Source of the DNA: Caldovatus sediminis
GTDB lineage: Bacteria; Pseudomonadota; Alphaproteobacteria; Acetobacterales; Acetobacteraceae
Assembly: GCF_014644455.1 (NCBI RefSeq)
Contig: NZ_BMKS01000023.1
Span: 1 to 43,390 of the forward strand
DNA: 43,390 bases
Direction: 5' to 3'
The position numbers were made by a program, and so were the translations under genes. The number at the start of each line of letters is the position of its first letter. The first letter of the stretch is position 1. A model generated the notes under the pieces. That model saw nothing but the letters and a program-made list of their open reading frames with translations, made no database searches and was not told the DNA's origin. Of this stretch, positions 25,950 through 35,650 are shown one piece after another.

Positions 25950-27842
25950 TCATCGGCGGGCCGCGCGCCCTCGGCGCAGCCAGGCGAGGCCGCCGAAGGC
26001 GAGGACGAGAGCGACGCCCGCGACGTCGGTCAGCGACCCGGGCTTGATCAGCAGCAGCGAGGCGCCTCCGAAGACCGCACGCTCGATCATCCCGAGCGGC
26101 GCGAAGAGCCATCCGATGATGGCGACCGACAGGGCGAAGATGCCGAGCGAGGCGGTCGCCACCGCCAGCCCGACCTCCAGCGGCTCGCCCATGCCGAGAA
26201 GCTGCGGCCCGAAGACGAACATGTAGGGGATGAGGAAGATGGACAGGCCGAGCCGGAAGGCCACCCAGCTCGTCCGCCACGGATCGCTGCCCGCGACGGC
26301 GGCGGCGGCGTAGGAGGCGATGGCGACGGGCGGCGTGATCGAGGACTTGGAGGCGACCCACATGATGAACATGTGCGCCGCGAGCAGCGTCACGCCGCCC
26401 TGCACCAGCCCCGGCGCGAGCAGCGCCGCCATGATGATGTAGGCGCCCGAGGTCGGCATGCCCATGCCGAGCACCACGCCCATGATGGTGGTGAGAACCA
26501 GCAGCACGATCATGTGCCCGCCCGCCGCGTCGAGGATGACGCCCGAGAGGCGAAGCCCGAGCCCGGTCTGCCCGATGATGCCGACCAGGATGCCGCCGAC
26601 CGCGCAGGCCACGGTGACGGGCGCGACCAGCCGCGGCGCATCGGCCATGGCCTGCCAGCAGACGGTGAGGATGCGCCGCCGGTTCTCGGCGTCCAGCACG
26701 ACCAGCAGCGCGACGAGCGTGGCGATCGCCCAGACGGCGGCGGTGGTCGGCGTCCAGCCGTCCACCAGGATGCCGATCATGACCACGATCGCGATCAGCA
26801 GGTAGCCCTGCCGCCGCAGCACCGCGAGCGCGGTCGGCGCGCCCGGGTCCGCGGCGGCGGCGAGGCCGAGCCGCCGCGCCTCCAGGTCCACCATGATGTA
26901 GACCGCGAGCGCGTAGAGGCCCGCCGGGATGACGCTGATCCCCATGATGGTGGCGTAGGTGGTGCCGGTGAACTCCATCATGATGAAGGCGGCGGCCCCC
27001 ATGATCGGCGGGGTGACCTGCCCGCCGGAGGAGGCGACCGCCTCGACGCCCGCCGCGAACTCCTTGCTGTAGCCGCTGCGGTTCATGGTGGGGATGGTGA
27101 AGGCGCCGGTGGTGACGACGTTGGCGGCGGAGCTGCCCGTGAGCATGCCCATGAAGGTGCTCGCCACCACCGCGCTCTTCGCCGCCCCGCCCACCGCCCG
27201 GGCGGTCAGGGCGCGCGCGAGGTTGGTGAAGAAGTCCCCGGCCCCGCTCGCGGCGAGCAGCGAGCCGAACAGCACGAAGTGGAAGACGTAGTTGGCCATG
27301 ACGGCCAGCGGCGCGCCGAACAGGCCCTCCGTCGTGAGGTAGCTGTATTCCAGCACCGCCTCGAGGCTGTAGCCGCGGTGCCAGAGCGCGCCGGGCAGCG
27401 CGTTTCCGAACAGCGCGTAGGCAAGGAACACGGCGAGCACGGCGACCAGCACCCAGCCCACCGTGCGCCGCGCCGCCTCCAGCACCACGACGAGCAGCCC
27501 GGCGGCGAGGACGGTCTCCGTCGTCGTCAGCGGCTCGACGAAGAGCATCCGCTCGGTGATGTAGCGGGCGTTGAGGAAGAGGTAGCCCGTGGCGGCGGCG
27601 GCGACGCCGATCAGGGCGAAGTCCCAGGCGAGCGCGAGCGGCCGCGCCGGCCCGTCCGAGCCGCGCGCGAGGAACAGCACGAGCAGGGCGAGGAGGAGAT
27701 GCAGCGGGAAGTGCACCTCCCCCACCGGCGTGCCGAGGAAGCCGGTCCACAGGTGGTAGCCGGACATCGCGACCGCGACGGCGGTGCGGGCCCGGCCGAG
27801 CCAGTGGGCAATCCCGCCGCCGCGGGCCGCCGCCGCGCTCAT
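25950..27842 (-). CDS. Fused TRAP transporter permease (4TM/12TM, DctQM-type)
   Basis: This 630-residue inner-membrane protein has about 16 or more hydrophobic segments. The small (Q) and large (M) TRAP subunits are fused, the form used with TAXI binding proteins. Typical M-domain blocks: VVASTFMGMLTGSSAANVVT, GQVTPPIMGAAAFIMMEF, GMGMPTSGAYIIMAALL and KSSITPPVAIASYAAAA, which carry the GxxTGSSAAN and TPP loops. TRAP carriers import organic acids with a sodium gradient. It lies 29 bases downstream of the TAXI binding-protein gene. The substrate is unknown; the operon points to a carboxylate or amino acid. Confidence 0.92.
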   Translation of the reverse strand: MSAAAARGGGIAHWLGRARTAVAVAMSGYHLWTGFLGTPVGEVHFPLHLLLALLVLFLARGSDGPARPLALAWDFALIGVAAAATGYLFLNARYITERMLFVEPLTTTETVLAAGLLVVVLEAARRTVGWVLVAVLAVFLAYALFGNALPGALWHRGYSLEAVLEYSYLTTEGLFGAPLAVMANYVFHFVLFGSLLAASGAGDFFTNLARALTARAVGGAAKSAVVASTFMGMLTGSSAANVVTTGAFTIPTMNRSGYSKEFAAGVEAVASSGGQVTPPIMGAAAFIMMEFTGTTYATIMGISVIPAGLYALAVYIMVDLEARRLGLAAAADPGAPTALAVLRRQGYLLIAIVVMIGILVDGWTPTTAAVWAIATLVALLVVLDAENRRRILTVCWQAMADAPRLVAPVTVACAVGGILVGIIGQTGLGLRLSGVILDAAGGHMIVLLVLTTIMGVVLGMGMPTSGAYIIMAALLAPGLVQGGVTLLAAHMFIMWVASKSSITPPVAIASYAAAAVAGSDPWRTSWVAFRLGLSIFLIPYMFVFGPQLLGMGEPLEVGLAVATASLGIFALSVAIIGWLFAPLGMIERAVFGGASLLLIKPGSLTDVAGVALVLAFGGLAWLRRGRAARR

Positions 27843-27871
27843 CTCGCGCCGTCCTCGCCGGCCGCCGCCGG

Positions 27872-28834
27872 TCAGCGGAGCAGCCCCTTCTCGCGCCAGT
27901 AGCGGGCGGCGCCCGGATGGAACTCGACGCCGGGCGCCTGGGCGAGGTCGGCGAGCTGCAGGCCGGCGAGCGAGACGTGGATGTTGCGCAGCTTGTCGAG
28001 GTTCTCGGCCAGGGTGCGCGCGATCCAGTAGGCGTGCGCGTCGCTCATCTCCGCCCGCACGAAGATGAGCTGGTCGGTCACCACGGTCGGCACCGCCTCC
28101 ACCTGGCCGCGATAGAGGCCTGCCGGCAGCTCCCCGTCGCGGAAGCCGGGGTTGAGCTGCCGCATCCGCGCGCGCAGGTCGCCGTCGATCGGCAGGAAGC
28201 GCACGTCCAGGCTCTGCGCCACCTCGAGGAAAGCGGGGCTCGGCGCGAGCGTCGTCGCCGTGAAGCCGACCACCCGCCGGTCCTTCATCTGCGCCGCGCC
28301 GTAGCCCTGGCCGCCGCGCGTGATCTCGAGATCCTCCTCGCGCATGCCGGCGGCCTCGAGCGCGAGGCGGAAGGCCTCGGTCGTCACGTTGCCGACCGGC
28401 TGGGAGGCGAAGCGGCGGCCGCGCAGCTCGGCGATGCTGGTGATGCCGCTGTCGGCCGCCACCACGATGTGCACGTGGTTCGGCCCGAGCGTGCCGATGC
28501 CGCGGATGTTGGTGATGGGCTGCCGGAAGGGCGGCTGCCCGCGCGCGGCGGCGGGCGGCACGACGCTCATGGTGAAGCCCATCTCGCCGCGACCGGCGGC
28601 GACCACCGCGATGTTGGAGACGCCGCCGCCGACCTCGCTCGAGGCGCGCACGCCCGCTTCCTGGAACAGGCGCGCGAGGCCGCCGCCCATGGCGTACCAC
28701 GAGCCGCCCTGCGGGCCGGTGAAGATGGTGAGCTGCGGCGGCGCCTCGCCCTGCGCCGACGTGGTGCCGTTCAGGACGGCGCAGCCGAGCGCGACGGCCA
28801 TGCCGGCGAAGACGATCGTTCTACGCATCTTCAT
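27872..28834 (-). CDS. TAXI-family TRAP transporter solute-binding protein
   Basis: This 320-residue periplasmic protein has a signal peptide (KMRRTIVFAGMAVALGCAV, cleavage near TTSAQG). The mature part shows the TAXI pattern: TIFTGPQGGSWYAMGGGLA, AGVRASSEVGGGVSNIAVVA, GRGEMGFTMS, QPVGNVTTEAFRL, DLEITRGGQGYGAAQMKDR and VTDQLIFVRAEMSDAHAYWI. TAXI proteins bind glutamate or other dicarboxylates and partner with fused TRAP permeases such as the next gene. ATG 28834 has GGGAGG six bases upstream. The 264-base leader (28835-29098) is very GC-rich; I looked for a B12-box riboswitch and found none. Confidence 0.92.
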   Translation of the reverse strand: MKMRRTIVFAGMAVALGCAVLNGTTSAQGEAPPQLTIFTGPQGGSWYAMGGGLARLFQEAGVRASSEVGGGVSNIAVVAAGRGEMGFTMSVVPPAAARGQPPFRQPITNIRGIGTLGPNHVHIVVAADSGITSIAELRGRRFASQPVGNVTTEAFRLALEAAGMREEDLEITRGGQGYGAAQMKDRRVVGFTATTLAPSPAFLEVAQSLDVRFLPIDGDLRARMRQLNPGFRDGELPAGLYRGQVEAVPTVVTDQLIFVRAEMSDAHAYWIARTLAENLDKLRNIHVSLAGLQLADLAQAPGVEFHPGAARYWREKGLLR

Positions 28835-29098
28835 GGACCCTCCCGTTTCCGGGCGCGAGTATGGAAGGCGGGCGCGCGCCCTGCCTAGAGGGCCAGGGTT
28901 GCCACGGCGCGCGAGGCCGGCGGCCGTGCGTCGCCCTCGCCGGCGGACCGCGCGGCGCTTCGAGGAGGGAGCGCCTGCCGGGCGACGCTTCGGCGGCGTG
29001 GCGGCGCGATGGCACCATGCCGCGCGGTCCCCCGGTTTCTCCGCTTCCACGCCCGCCCGGCGCCGGGATCCGCGTCGGCCTCCTCCCGCCGCGGCCTC

Positions 29099-29926
29099 CT
29101 ACGCCGCGACGATGCCGAGGGCGACGCGGAGCGCCTCGTCGATCAGGCCTGGCGGCAGCCCGTGTTCCTGCCGAAAGCGCGTGATGGCGGCGATGGTGCG
29201 ACGCCCGACGATGCCGTCCGCCGCGCCCACCTCCACGTATCCCTTGTCCTGGAGCGCGCGCTGGACCGCGACCGCCTCCTCGGCCGTAGGCTGGGGCTCG
29301 GCGTCGGGCTCGGCGAAGGTGCGGCGGACCTTGTCGAGCCAGGCGCGCCGGTCGGCGAGCCCCACCGTGCCGCCGTTGATGCGCCGCGTGACCGCCACGT
29401 AGTCGCCGCCGTCGCACAGGCGGTTCAGGCCCTTCCATTCCCAGAATGCGCAGGCGACGAGCAGGGCGTGGTCCGGGGCCGCGGCCAGATCCGGGCGCTC
29501 GACCAGGTCGAGGCCCGCGATGCGGCCGACGTTCCTGTAGCCGTCCCTGCCGGTGAGCTGGAGGTAGCCGCGGCCGCGGTAGCGCCAGCCATCGCCGGAC
29601 TCGAACGGCCCGTTGCCCATCCTGTCGCTGTAGACGGTGTTGGCCAGGCGCTCCGGGTTCCCGGCGCAGGCGCGGGCGGCCTCGAGGCTCGTGAAGCGGC
29701 CCGGCCAGATCTGGAGGATCCGTTCGGCCCGGTAGTTCAGGTTCTCCACGGTGACGGTCAGGCCGGCCGATTCGTGGCCGATCTGGGCCAGGAAGAAATG
29801 AAGCCGGTTCGGCGCATGCCCGATCTCGAACCGGGCGAGCAGCGCCTCGGCCTGCCGGGCGAAGCTCGCGACATGGGCCTCGGCCGCCCGCGGATAGAGT
29901 GACCGTACGAGATCCCGCGACCACAT
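29099..29926 (-). CDS. GH19-type lysozyme/chitinase-fold protein with peptidoglycan-binding domain
   Basis: This 275-residue protein has an N-terminal GH19 lysozyme-like domain (FFLAQIGHESAGLTVTVENL with catalytic Glu52; ILQIWPGRF; GDGWRYRGRGYLQLTGRDGY; LVACAFWEWKGLN; VTRRINGG) and, from about residue 215, a PG_binding_1 domain (AVAVQRALQDKGYVEVGAAD, TIAAITRFRQEHGLPP). There is no signal peptide, as for phage endolysins that need a holin. The combination cleaves peptidoglycan. It stands alone, so it may be domesticated prophage lysin or a cell-wall enzyme. ATG 29926 has GGGGAGGGGAAG upstream. Confidence 0.87.
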   Translation of the reverse strand: MWSRDLVRSLYPRAAEAHVASFARQAEALLARFEIGHAPNRLHFFLAQIGHESAGLTVTVENLNYRAERILQIWPGRFTSLEAARACAGNPERLANTVYSDRMGNGPFESGDGWRYRGRGYLQLTGRDGYRNVGRIAGLDLVERPDLAAAPDHALLVACAFWEWKGLNRLCDGGDYVAVTRRINGGTVGLADRRAWLDKVRRTFAEPDAEPQPTAEEAVAVQRALQDKGYVEVGAADGIVGRRTIAAITRFRQEHGLPPGLIDEALRVALGIVAA

Positions 29927-30643
29927 CGTCTTCCCCTCCCCCTGAACGCCGCGCCCGGCTTCGGACTCGCGACCATGCCGCCCCTGGCGGGCGCCCCTCC
30001 CCCCAACGCCGCCTCGATGCGTCGCCGCGGTGCCGTCGGCGAAGGCAGGGCGCGCGGCGCGAGTGCGGCAGCCGGTCCGACGGCGGGCACGCGGCACGCC
30101 CCCTTCGCCAGACCGACCGCCAGGCGCCCTCGGGACGCGGGAATGGACCGGCGCTCAACCGCGGCACGCCGCCGTCCGGCCCGGGCGTAGCGGACGCGGA
30201 CACAGGGCCGGCAGCGTCGGCATTGTGTAGGCCGCTTCGTGGCCGAGGGGCAATGATCGCCTTCGCCGGTTCACGCGCGCCCTTGGCGCGCTACCGGACG
30301 ATATCCGGCGCCGCCGATGTCATGGCGACGATGCGACCGGCGGTCCCGCGGGCGGCGATCGCTGATCCGATGTCCCGGGCGCGGCCCGGCGGCCGTGCCC
30401 GACAGGCGCCCACGGACGAGGTGCGCGCGATCCGCCGCGCCTACAGCAGCGCCACCGGCACGAGCGGCCTGCCCATGCCGCCGGGCGGCTGGCGCCCTCG
30501 GGGCCGGTCGCGCCGCCGGATGGGCGAACGTGGTCGGGGGACGGCGCGCGGCGCGAATGCGGTCGCCGGGCATGGCAGGGCCGGGGGGTTCGCCGGTGCC
30601 GAGGCTCGGGCAGCGCTCGTCGGGGCTTCCTCGGAAACCAGGC
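29927..30643. other. 717-bp interval without a supportable gene
   Basis: Several overlapping open frames exist on both strands, none with a recognisable domain or convincing start. Composition is less regular than in the flanking genes. The right end abuts tRNA-Thr, whose promoter would lie to the right because it is on the minus strand. I see no terminator or RNA structure I can support here. Confidence 0.4.
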
Positions 30644-30718
<75 letters not shown>

Positions 30719-30838
30719 CCGGGCGCATGGTCGGCCCGTCCGGGCCTGCAGGAGGCGGCTAACTAGCCCCTGACCTCCCGCCTCGCAACCCCTGCCGGCT
30801 TGCCGCGCCCCCCGCGTCGCGCCACCTTCGCCTCCGCC

Positions 30839-31048
30839 ATGCCCCCGCCGCAGGACGACCCGCCGCCTCCGCCGACCCGTTCGCCCGGCCGCGTTGCGAA
30901 GGGCGCGGCGTCTCCCCGCGCCGACCGCCTCGCCGCGGCGCTGCGGGAGAACCTCCGCCGGCGCAAGGCCCAGGCCCGCGCGCGGGAGGCGGCGCAGCGG
31001 ACCGCGCCCGCCCCGCCGCCGGCGCCGCCCGAGGGGGGCCGGTCCTAG
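30839..31048 (+). CDS. Small basic alphaproteobacterial protein
   Basis: This 69-residue protein has a Pro-rich N-terminus followed by a basic helix ([20 protein letters not shown], about residues 27-46). A short protein with this RLxxALRxNLxRRKAQ pattern is, as I recall, common and unnamed in alphaproteobacteria. It could be nucleic-acid- or membrane-associated, but no function is known to me. An in-frame ATG at 30800 would add 13 residues; 30839 is preferred because the family starts near the helix. The next gene, dcd, follows on the same strand after 142 bases. Confidence 0.6.
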   Translation: MPPPQDDPPPPPTRSPGRVAKGAASPRADRLAAALRENLRRRKAQARAREAAQRTAPAPPPAPPEGGRS

Positions 31049-31190
31049 CGCGCCGTCCCTCCGCGCGGTTGCCGGCGCCGCCCCCGCCGCGCTATCGCTC
31101 CGCGCCCGAGACCGCGCGCGCCGGGCGACCCGGCCGCGCCCGCGCGTCCGCCCGTCCGCCGCCCAACCCGCCCGAAGGCCCGCCCCGCCC

Positions 31191-31745
31191 ATGCCGATCA
31201 TGCCCGACCACTGGATCCGCCGCATGGCGGCCGAGCACGGCATGATCGAGCCCTTCGTCGAGAGCCAGCGGCGCGAGGGCGTGATCTCCTACGGCCTCTC
31301 CTCCTACGGCTACGACGCCCGCGTCGCCGACGAGTTCAAGATCTTCACCAACGTGGACAACGCGGTGGTGGACCCGAAGGCCTTCTCCGAGAAGGGCTTC
31401 GTCACCCGCAAGGGGCCGGTCTGCATCGTCCCCCCGAACTCCTTCGCCCTCGCCCACACCGTCGAGTACTTCCGCATCCCGCGCGAGGTGCTGGTGATCT
31501 GCCTCGGCAAGTCCACCTACGCGCGCTGCGGCATCATCGTCAACGTCACCCCGCTCGAGCCCGAATGGGAGGGCCAGGTGACGATCGAGATCAGCAACAC
31601 CACGCCGCTGCCGGCGCGCATCTACGCCAACGAGGGGATCTGCCAGTTCCTCTTCCTCAAGGGCGACGCGCCGCCCGAGGTCAGCTACGCCGACCGCCAG
31701 GGCAAGTACATGCGCCAGCGCGGCGTCGCGCTGCCGAAGCTCTAG
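31191..31745 (+). CDS. dcd: dCTP deaminase
   Basis: Dcd deaminates dCTP to dUTP for dTMP synthesis. The 184-residue protein contains [39 protein letters not shown]-equivalent [37 protein letters not shown] (with the RSS-type nucleotide-binding block as GKSTYAR and catalytic Glu in PLEPEWEG) and [11 protein letters not shown]. This form, about 184 residues and beginning MPDxWIRRMA, is typical of alphaproteobacteria. An alternative ATG lies three codons in (31200). murA follows 19 bases after the stop, so the two may be co-transcribed. Confidence 0.96.
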   Translation: MPIMPDHWIRRMAAEHGMIEPFVESQRREGVISYGLSSYGYDARVADEFKIFTNVDNAVVDPKAFSEKGFVTRKGPVCIVPPNSFALAHTVEYFRIPREVLVICLGKSTYARCGIIVNVTPLEPEWEGQVTIEISNTTPLPARIYANEGICQFLFLKGDAPPEVSYADRQGKYMRQRGVALPKL

Positions 31746-31764
31746 GGACGCTCCGGGGGAGGGG

Positions 31765-33024
31765 ATGGACCGCATCCGCATCCGCGGCGGCCGGCCGCTC
31801 GAGGGACGCATCCCGGTCAGCGGGGCGAAGAACGCCGCGCTGCCGCTGATGGCCGCGGCGCTGCTCTCCGACGGGCCGCTGACGCTGACGAACGTGCCCG
31901 ACCTCGCGGACATCGCCACCATGGGCGCGCTGCTCGCCCAGCACGGCCTCGAGGTGGCGCACGACCGGGCGGCGCGCACCCTCACCCTCTCCGGCGCGGC
32001 GGGGAACCTGGTCGCGCCCTACGACATCGTGCGCAAGATGCGCGCCTCCGTCCTCGTCCTCGGCCCGCTGGTCGCCCGCTTCGGCGAGGCGCGCGTGTCG
32101 CTGCCCGGCGGCTGCGCGATCGGCACGCGCCCGGTGGACCTGCACCTCAAGGGCCTCGAGCAGATGGGCGCGGAGATCGCGCTCGAGGCCGGCTACATCC
32201 ACGCGAAGGCGCCGCGCGGCCTGCGCGGGGCGCGCATCCTCTTCCCGCAGGTCTCGGTCGGCGCGACCGAGAACCTGCTGATGGCCGCGACCCTCGCCGA
32301 GGGCGAGACCGAGCTCGTCAACGTCGCCCGCGAGCCGGAGATCGAGGACCTGGCGCGCTGCCTGATCGCGATGGGCGCGCGCATCGAGGGCCTCGGCACC
32401 GACCGGCTGCGGATCGAGGGCGTGCGCCGCCTCGGCCCCGCGACCCACGCCGTCATCCCGGACCGCATCGAGGCCGGCACCTACGCCTGCGCCGCGGCGA
32501 TCACCGGCGGGGCGGTGCTGCTCGAGGGCGCGCGGCTCGACCATCTCGGCGCGGTCGCGCGCATCCTGCGCGAGGCCGGCGTGGCGGTGGAGGAGGAGCC
32601 GGGCGGCATCCGCGTCTCCCGCCTCGACGGCCTGCGCGGCACCGACGTCATGACCGAGCCCTTCCCGGGCTTCGCCACCGACATGCAGGCGCAGTTCATG
32701 GCGCTGATGTCGGTGGCCGAGGGCGCGGCCATGGTCACCGAGACGATCTTCGAGAACCGCTTCATGCACGTGCCGGAACTGAACCGGATGGGCGCGCGCA
32801 TCAACGTGCACGGCGCCTCCGCGATCGTGCGCGGCGTGCCGAGGCTGTCCGGCGCGCCGGTGATGGCGACCGACCTGCGCGCCTCCGTCTCCCTGGTCCT
32901 CGCCGGCCTCGCGGCCCAGGGCGAGACGATCGTCAACCGGGTCTATCACCTCGACCGGGGGTATGAGCGGGTGGAGCAGAAGCTCGCCGCCGTCGGCGCC
33001 GACATCGAGCGCATCCCGGGCTGA
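31765..33024 (+). CDS. murA: UDP-N-acetylglucosamine 1-carboxyvinyltransferase
   Basis: MurA transfers enolpyruvate from PEP to UDP-GlcNAc, the first committed step of peptidoglycan synthesis. The 419-residue protein has [15 protein letters not shown] (Lys22-Asn23), [17 protein letters not shown] with the catalytic Cys117 (fosfomycin target present), [25 protein letters not shown]-type [15 protein letters not shown] and [10 protein letters not shown]. All are normal. GGGGAGGGG lies before ATG 31765. hisG follows 41 bases downstream. Confidence 0.97.
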   Translation: MDRIRIRGGRPLEGRIPVSGAKNAALPLMAAALLSDGPLTLTNVPDLADIATMGALLAQHGLEVAHDRAARTLTLSGAAGNLVAPYDIVRKMRASVLVLGPLVARFGEARVSLPGGCAIGTRPVDLHLKGLEQMGAEIALEAGYIHAKAPRGLRGARILFPQVSVGATENLLMAATLAEGETELVNVAREPEIEDLARCLIAMGARIEGLGTDRLRIEGVRRLGPATHAVIPDRIEAGTYACAAAITGGAVLLEGARLDHLGAVARILREAGVAVEEEPGGIRVSRLDGLRGTDVMTEPFPGFATDMQAQFMALMSVAEGAAMVTETIFENRFMHVPELNRMGARINVHGASAIVRGVPRLSGAPVMATDLRASVSLVLAGLAAQGETIVNRVYHLDRGYERVEQKLAAVGADIERIPG

Positions 33025-33065
33025 CCGGACGGGACAGACGCCACCTCCCCGTGCTAGACGCCCCC

Positions 33066-33776
33066 ATGGACACCCACATCGCCACCCCTCTCGATCCCGC
33101 GACCCCGGCGGATTCCGGCACGCTCGTCCTGGCGGTGCCGAAGGGGCGCATCCTGTCGGAGCTGGCGCCGCTGCTGGAGCGGGCCGGCATCCGCCCCGAG
33201 CCGGATTACGCCGACGAGAACAGCCGCCGCCTGCGCTTCCCGACCGACGATCCCGCCCTCGACGTGGTGCGGGTGCGCAGCTTCGACGTCGCGACCTTCG
33301 TCGCCCACGGCGCGGCGCAGATCGGCGTCTGCGGCGCCGACGTGCTGATGGAGTTCGACTACGACCAGATCTACGCCCCGCTCGACCTCGGCATCGGCCG
33401 CTGCCGCGTCAGCGTCGCCGAGCCCGCCGAGCTCGCCGGGCGCGACGACCCGAGCCGCTGGTCGCGCGTCACCGTCGCCACCAAGTACCCGAACATCGCC
33501 CGGCGCCACTTCGCCGCGCGCGGCGTGCAGGCGGAGGTGGTGGAGCTGAACGGGGCGATGGAGCTCGCCCCCTCGCTCGGCCTCGCGCGGCTGATGGTGG
33601 ACCTGGTGCAGACCGGCGCGACCCTGAAGGCGAACGGGCTCATGGAGACGGAGGTGATCGCGCACGTCACCTCCCGCCTGATCGTCAACCGCACGGCGCT
33701 GAAGACCCGGCCGGAGGTGATCGGCGGCTGGATCGCCCGCTTCCGCGCCGCGCTCGCCTCGGCGAGCGCGCGATGA
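33066..33776 (+). CDS. hisG: ATP phosphoribosyltransferase, short form
   Basis: HisG starts histidine synthesis by joining ATP and PRPP. The 236-residue protein lacks the C-terminal regulatory domain of the long form (about 300), so it should need HisZ, which is not in the window. Motifs: LAVPKGRILSELAPLLERAG, RVRSFDVATFVAHGAAQIGV, CGADVLME, RVTVATKYPNIARRHF, ELNGAMELAPSLGLARLMVDL and the PRPP loop VQTGATLKANGL. A GTG at 33051 could add five residues. Its TGA overlaps the hisD ATG by four bases. Confidence 0.95.
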   Translation: MDTHIATPLDPATPADSGTLVLAVPKGRILSELAPLLERAGIRPEPDYADENSRRLRFPTDDPALDVVRVRSFDVATFVAHGAAQIGVCGADVLMEFDYDQIYAPLDLGIGRCRVSVAEPAELAGRDDPSRWSRVTVATKYPNIARRHFAARGVQAEVVELNGAMELAPSLGLARLMVDLVQTGATLKANGLMETEVIAHVTSRLIVNRTALKTRPEVIGGWIARFRAALASASAR

Positions 33777-35074
33777 TCCGCCTCTCCACCGCCGATCCGG
33801 GCTTCGAGGCCGGCTTCGCCGCGCTGCTCGCGCAGGCGCGCGAGACGACGGCGCGCGTGGACGCGGCGGTGGCGGCGATCATCGCCGAGGTGCGCGCGCG
33901 GGGCGATGCGGCGCTCGTCGAGTACACCGCCCGCTTCGACCGCTGGCGCCCGGCCGACGCCGCGGCGCTCCGCGTGACGGAGGAGGAGATCGAGGCGGCG
34001 CTGCGCGGCGTGCCCGCCGGGCTGCGCGCCGCCCTCGACCTCGCCGCCCGGCGGATCGAGGCCTTCCACCGCGCGCAGATGCCGCGCGACCTCGAGATGC
34101 GCGACGAGGCGGGCCTCTGCCTCGGCCTGCGCTGGACGCCGCTCGACGCGGTCGGGCTCTACGTGCCGGGCGGCAAGGCCGCCTATCCCTCCTCGGTGCT
34201 GATGAACGCGATCCCGGCGCGCGTCGCCGGCGTATCGCGCCTCGCCATGTGCGTGCCGGCGCCGGACGGCGCGCTCAACCCGCTGGTCCTCGCTGCGGCG
34301 CGGCGCGCCGGGGTCAGCGAGATCTGGCGCCTCGGCGGCGCGCAGGCGGTGGCGGCGATGGCCTGGGGCACGGAGAGCCTCGCCCCGGTGGACCGCATCG
34401 TCGGCCCCGGCAACGTCTATGTGGCGGAGGCGAAGCGCCAGGTCTTCGGCCGCGTCGGCATCGATTCCATCGCCGGCCCCTCGGAGGTGGTGATCCTCGC
34501 CGACGCCGCGAACGACCCGCGCCACGTCGCGCTCGACCTGCTCGCCCAGGCCGAGCACGACGAGGCGGCGCAGTCCATCCTGGTCGCCGACGACGCCGCC
34601 TTCGCCGACGCCGTCGTCGCGGCGGTCGAGGCGGAGCTCGCGACCCTGCCGCGCGCCGCGATCGCCGCCGAGAGCTGGCGCCGCCACGGCGCGGTGATCC
34701 TGGTGCGCGACTGGGCGGAGGCCGCGCCGCTGGTTGACCGCCTCGCGCCCGAGCACCTGCAGCTCATGCTCGCCGAGCCGCGCGCCGCGCTGGCCGGCAT
34801 CCGCCACGCCGGCGCCGCCTTCCTCGGCCGCTTCTGCCCGGAGGCGCTCGGCGACTACGTCGCCGGCCCGAACCACGTGCTGCCGACCGGGCGCACGGCG
34901 CGCTTCGCCTCGGGGCTGTCCGTGTTCGACTTCCTCAAGCGCACCACCTGGATCGAGGCCGACCAGGCCGGCCTCGCCGCGATCGGACCGGCGGCCGTGG
35001 CGCTGGCGGAGGCGGAGGGGCTCGATGCGCACGCGCGCAGCGTCGCGGTGCGGCTGGCCGGGCGCGGTGCCTAG
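33773..35074 (+). CDS. hisD: Histidinol dehydrogenase
   Basis: HisD, a zinc enzyme, oxidises histidinol to histidine in two NAD-dependent steps. The 433-residue protein has [43 protein letters not shown]-type [47 protein letters not shown] (Zn ligands), LAPEHLQLM (catalytic Glu-His) and [14 protein letters not shown]. Normal length. It is coupled to hisG by ATGA. The tail ends with LAGRGA. Confidence 0.97.
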   Translation: MIRLSTADPGFEAGFAALLAQARETTARVDAAVAAIIAEVRARGDAALVEYTARFDRWRPADAAALRVTEEEIEAALRGVPAGLRAALDLAARRIEAFHRAQMPRDLEMRDEAGLCLGLRWTPLDAVGLYVPGGKAAYPSSVLMNAIPARVAGVSRLAMCVPAPDGALNPLVLAAARRAGVSEIWRLGGAQAVAAMAWGTESLAPVDRIVGPGNVYVAEAKRQVFGRVGIDSIAGPSEVVILADAANDPRHVALDLLAQAEHDEAAQSILVADDAAFADAVVAAVEAELATLPRAAIAAESWRRHGAVILVRDWAEAAPLVDRLAPEHLQLMLAEPRAALAGIRHAGAAFLGRFCPEALGDYVAGPNHVLPTGRTARFASGLSVFDFLKRTTWIEADQAGLAAIGPAAVALAEAEGLDAHARSVAVRLAGRGA

Positions 35075-35403
35075 GCCCGTTTCCGCTCGGCCGCGCCCGC
35101 CGCGCGGCTCCGGCTCCTTCCGGGCGGCGGCAAGACGCGGACCTGATCGCAGGAACCGTGCCCGCCTGCCCCCCAGGCCCGCGGCGAGCGCGGCGGCGGC
35201 GCGGATGCGGCTGCGGCTCGCGACCGGGCGACCGGCCAGCCTGCCCGGTCCCACGGCCTTGCCCGGATGGCCGCGCGCTTGACCCCGCCCACCGGCCCAC
35301 TCATCTTCCGCGCCGTCGGTCAACCCCCGCCCGAGACCCCCGGCACCGGCCCCTGCCGGGCCACTGCGACCGACGACGCCCGTCCGCGCGAAGAAGGAAC
35401 CTG
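35075..35403. other. 329-bp interval between hisD and infA
   Basis: There is no recognisable gene. In several alphaproteobacteria a UPF0262 gene and a small phosphatase gene lie here; both appear absent. TTGACC (35279-35284) with CATCTT 17 bases later (35302-35307) is a weak promoter candidate for infA. The infA ribosome site GAAGGA is just before 35404. Confidence 0.4.
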
Positions 35404-35622
35404 ATGTCGAAAGAAGATATGATGGAATTCAGCGGCACCGTCGTGGAGCTGCTGCCGAACGCCATGTTCCGGGTGAAGCTCGACAACGACCACATCGTGC
35501 TCGCCCACACCAGCGGCAAGATGCGCAAGAACCGCATCCGCGTCCTGGCCGGCGACCGGGTGAACGTCGAGATGACCCCCTACGACCTCACCAAGGGCCG
35601 CATCACCTTCCGCTACAAGTAG
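35404..35622 (+). CDS. infA: Translation initiation factor IF-1
   Basis: IF-1 occupies the ribosomal A site during initiation. The 72-residue S1/OB-fold protein reads [20 protein letters not shown] then [40 protein letters not shown] and [12 protein letters not shown], almost the universal sequence. It has a good GAAGAAGGA site. maf follows 28 bases later on the same strand. Confidence 0.98.
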   Translation: MSKEDMMEFSGTVVELLPNAMFRVKLDNDHIVLAHTSGKMRKNRIRVLAGDRVNVEMTPYDLTKGRITFRYK

Positions 35623-35650
35623 CTCCGTCCGGCGAGGGGGAACCCGGACG

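Noticed and set aside
24461-26047. 528-residue plus-strand ORF over the GlmL-like gene
   Set aside because: Shadow frame with low-complexity charged sequence; the minus strand has the ASKHA ATPase motifs.
25467-27902. 811-residue plus-strand ORF across the TRAP permease
   Set aside because: His/Asp/Arg-rich repetitive sequence typical of an antisense frame in GC-rich DNA; the TRAP motifs lie on the other strand.
28835-29098. Possible cobalamin riboswitch ahead of the B12-mutase operon
   Set aside because: I read the minus strand for the conserved B12 box and the GCCACTG element and found neither; only GC-rich short palindromes.
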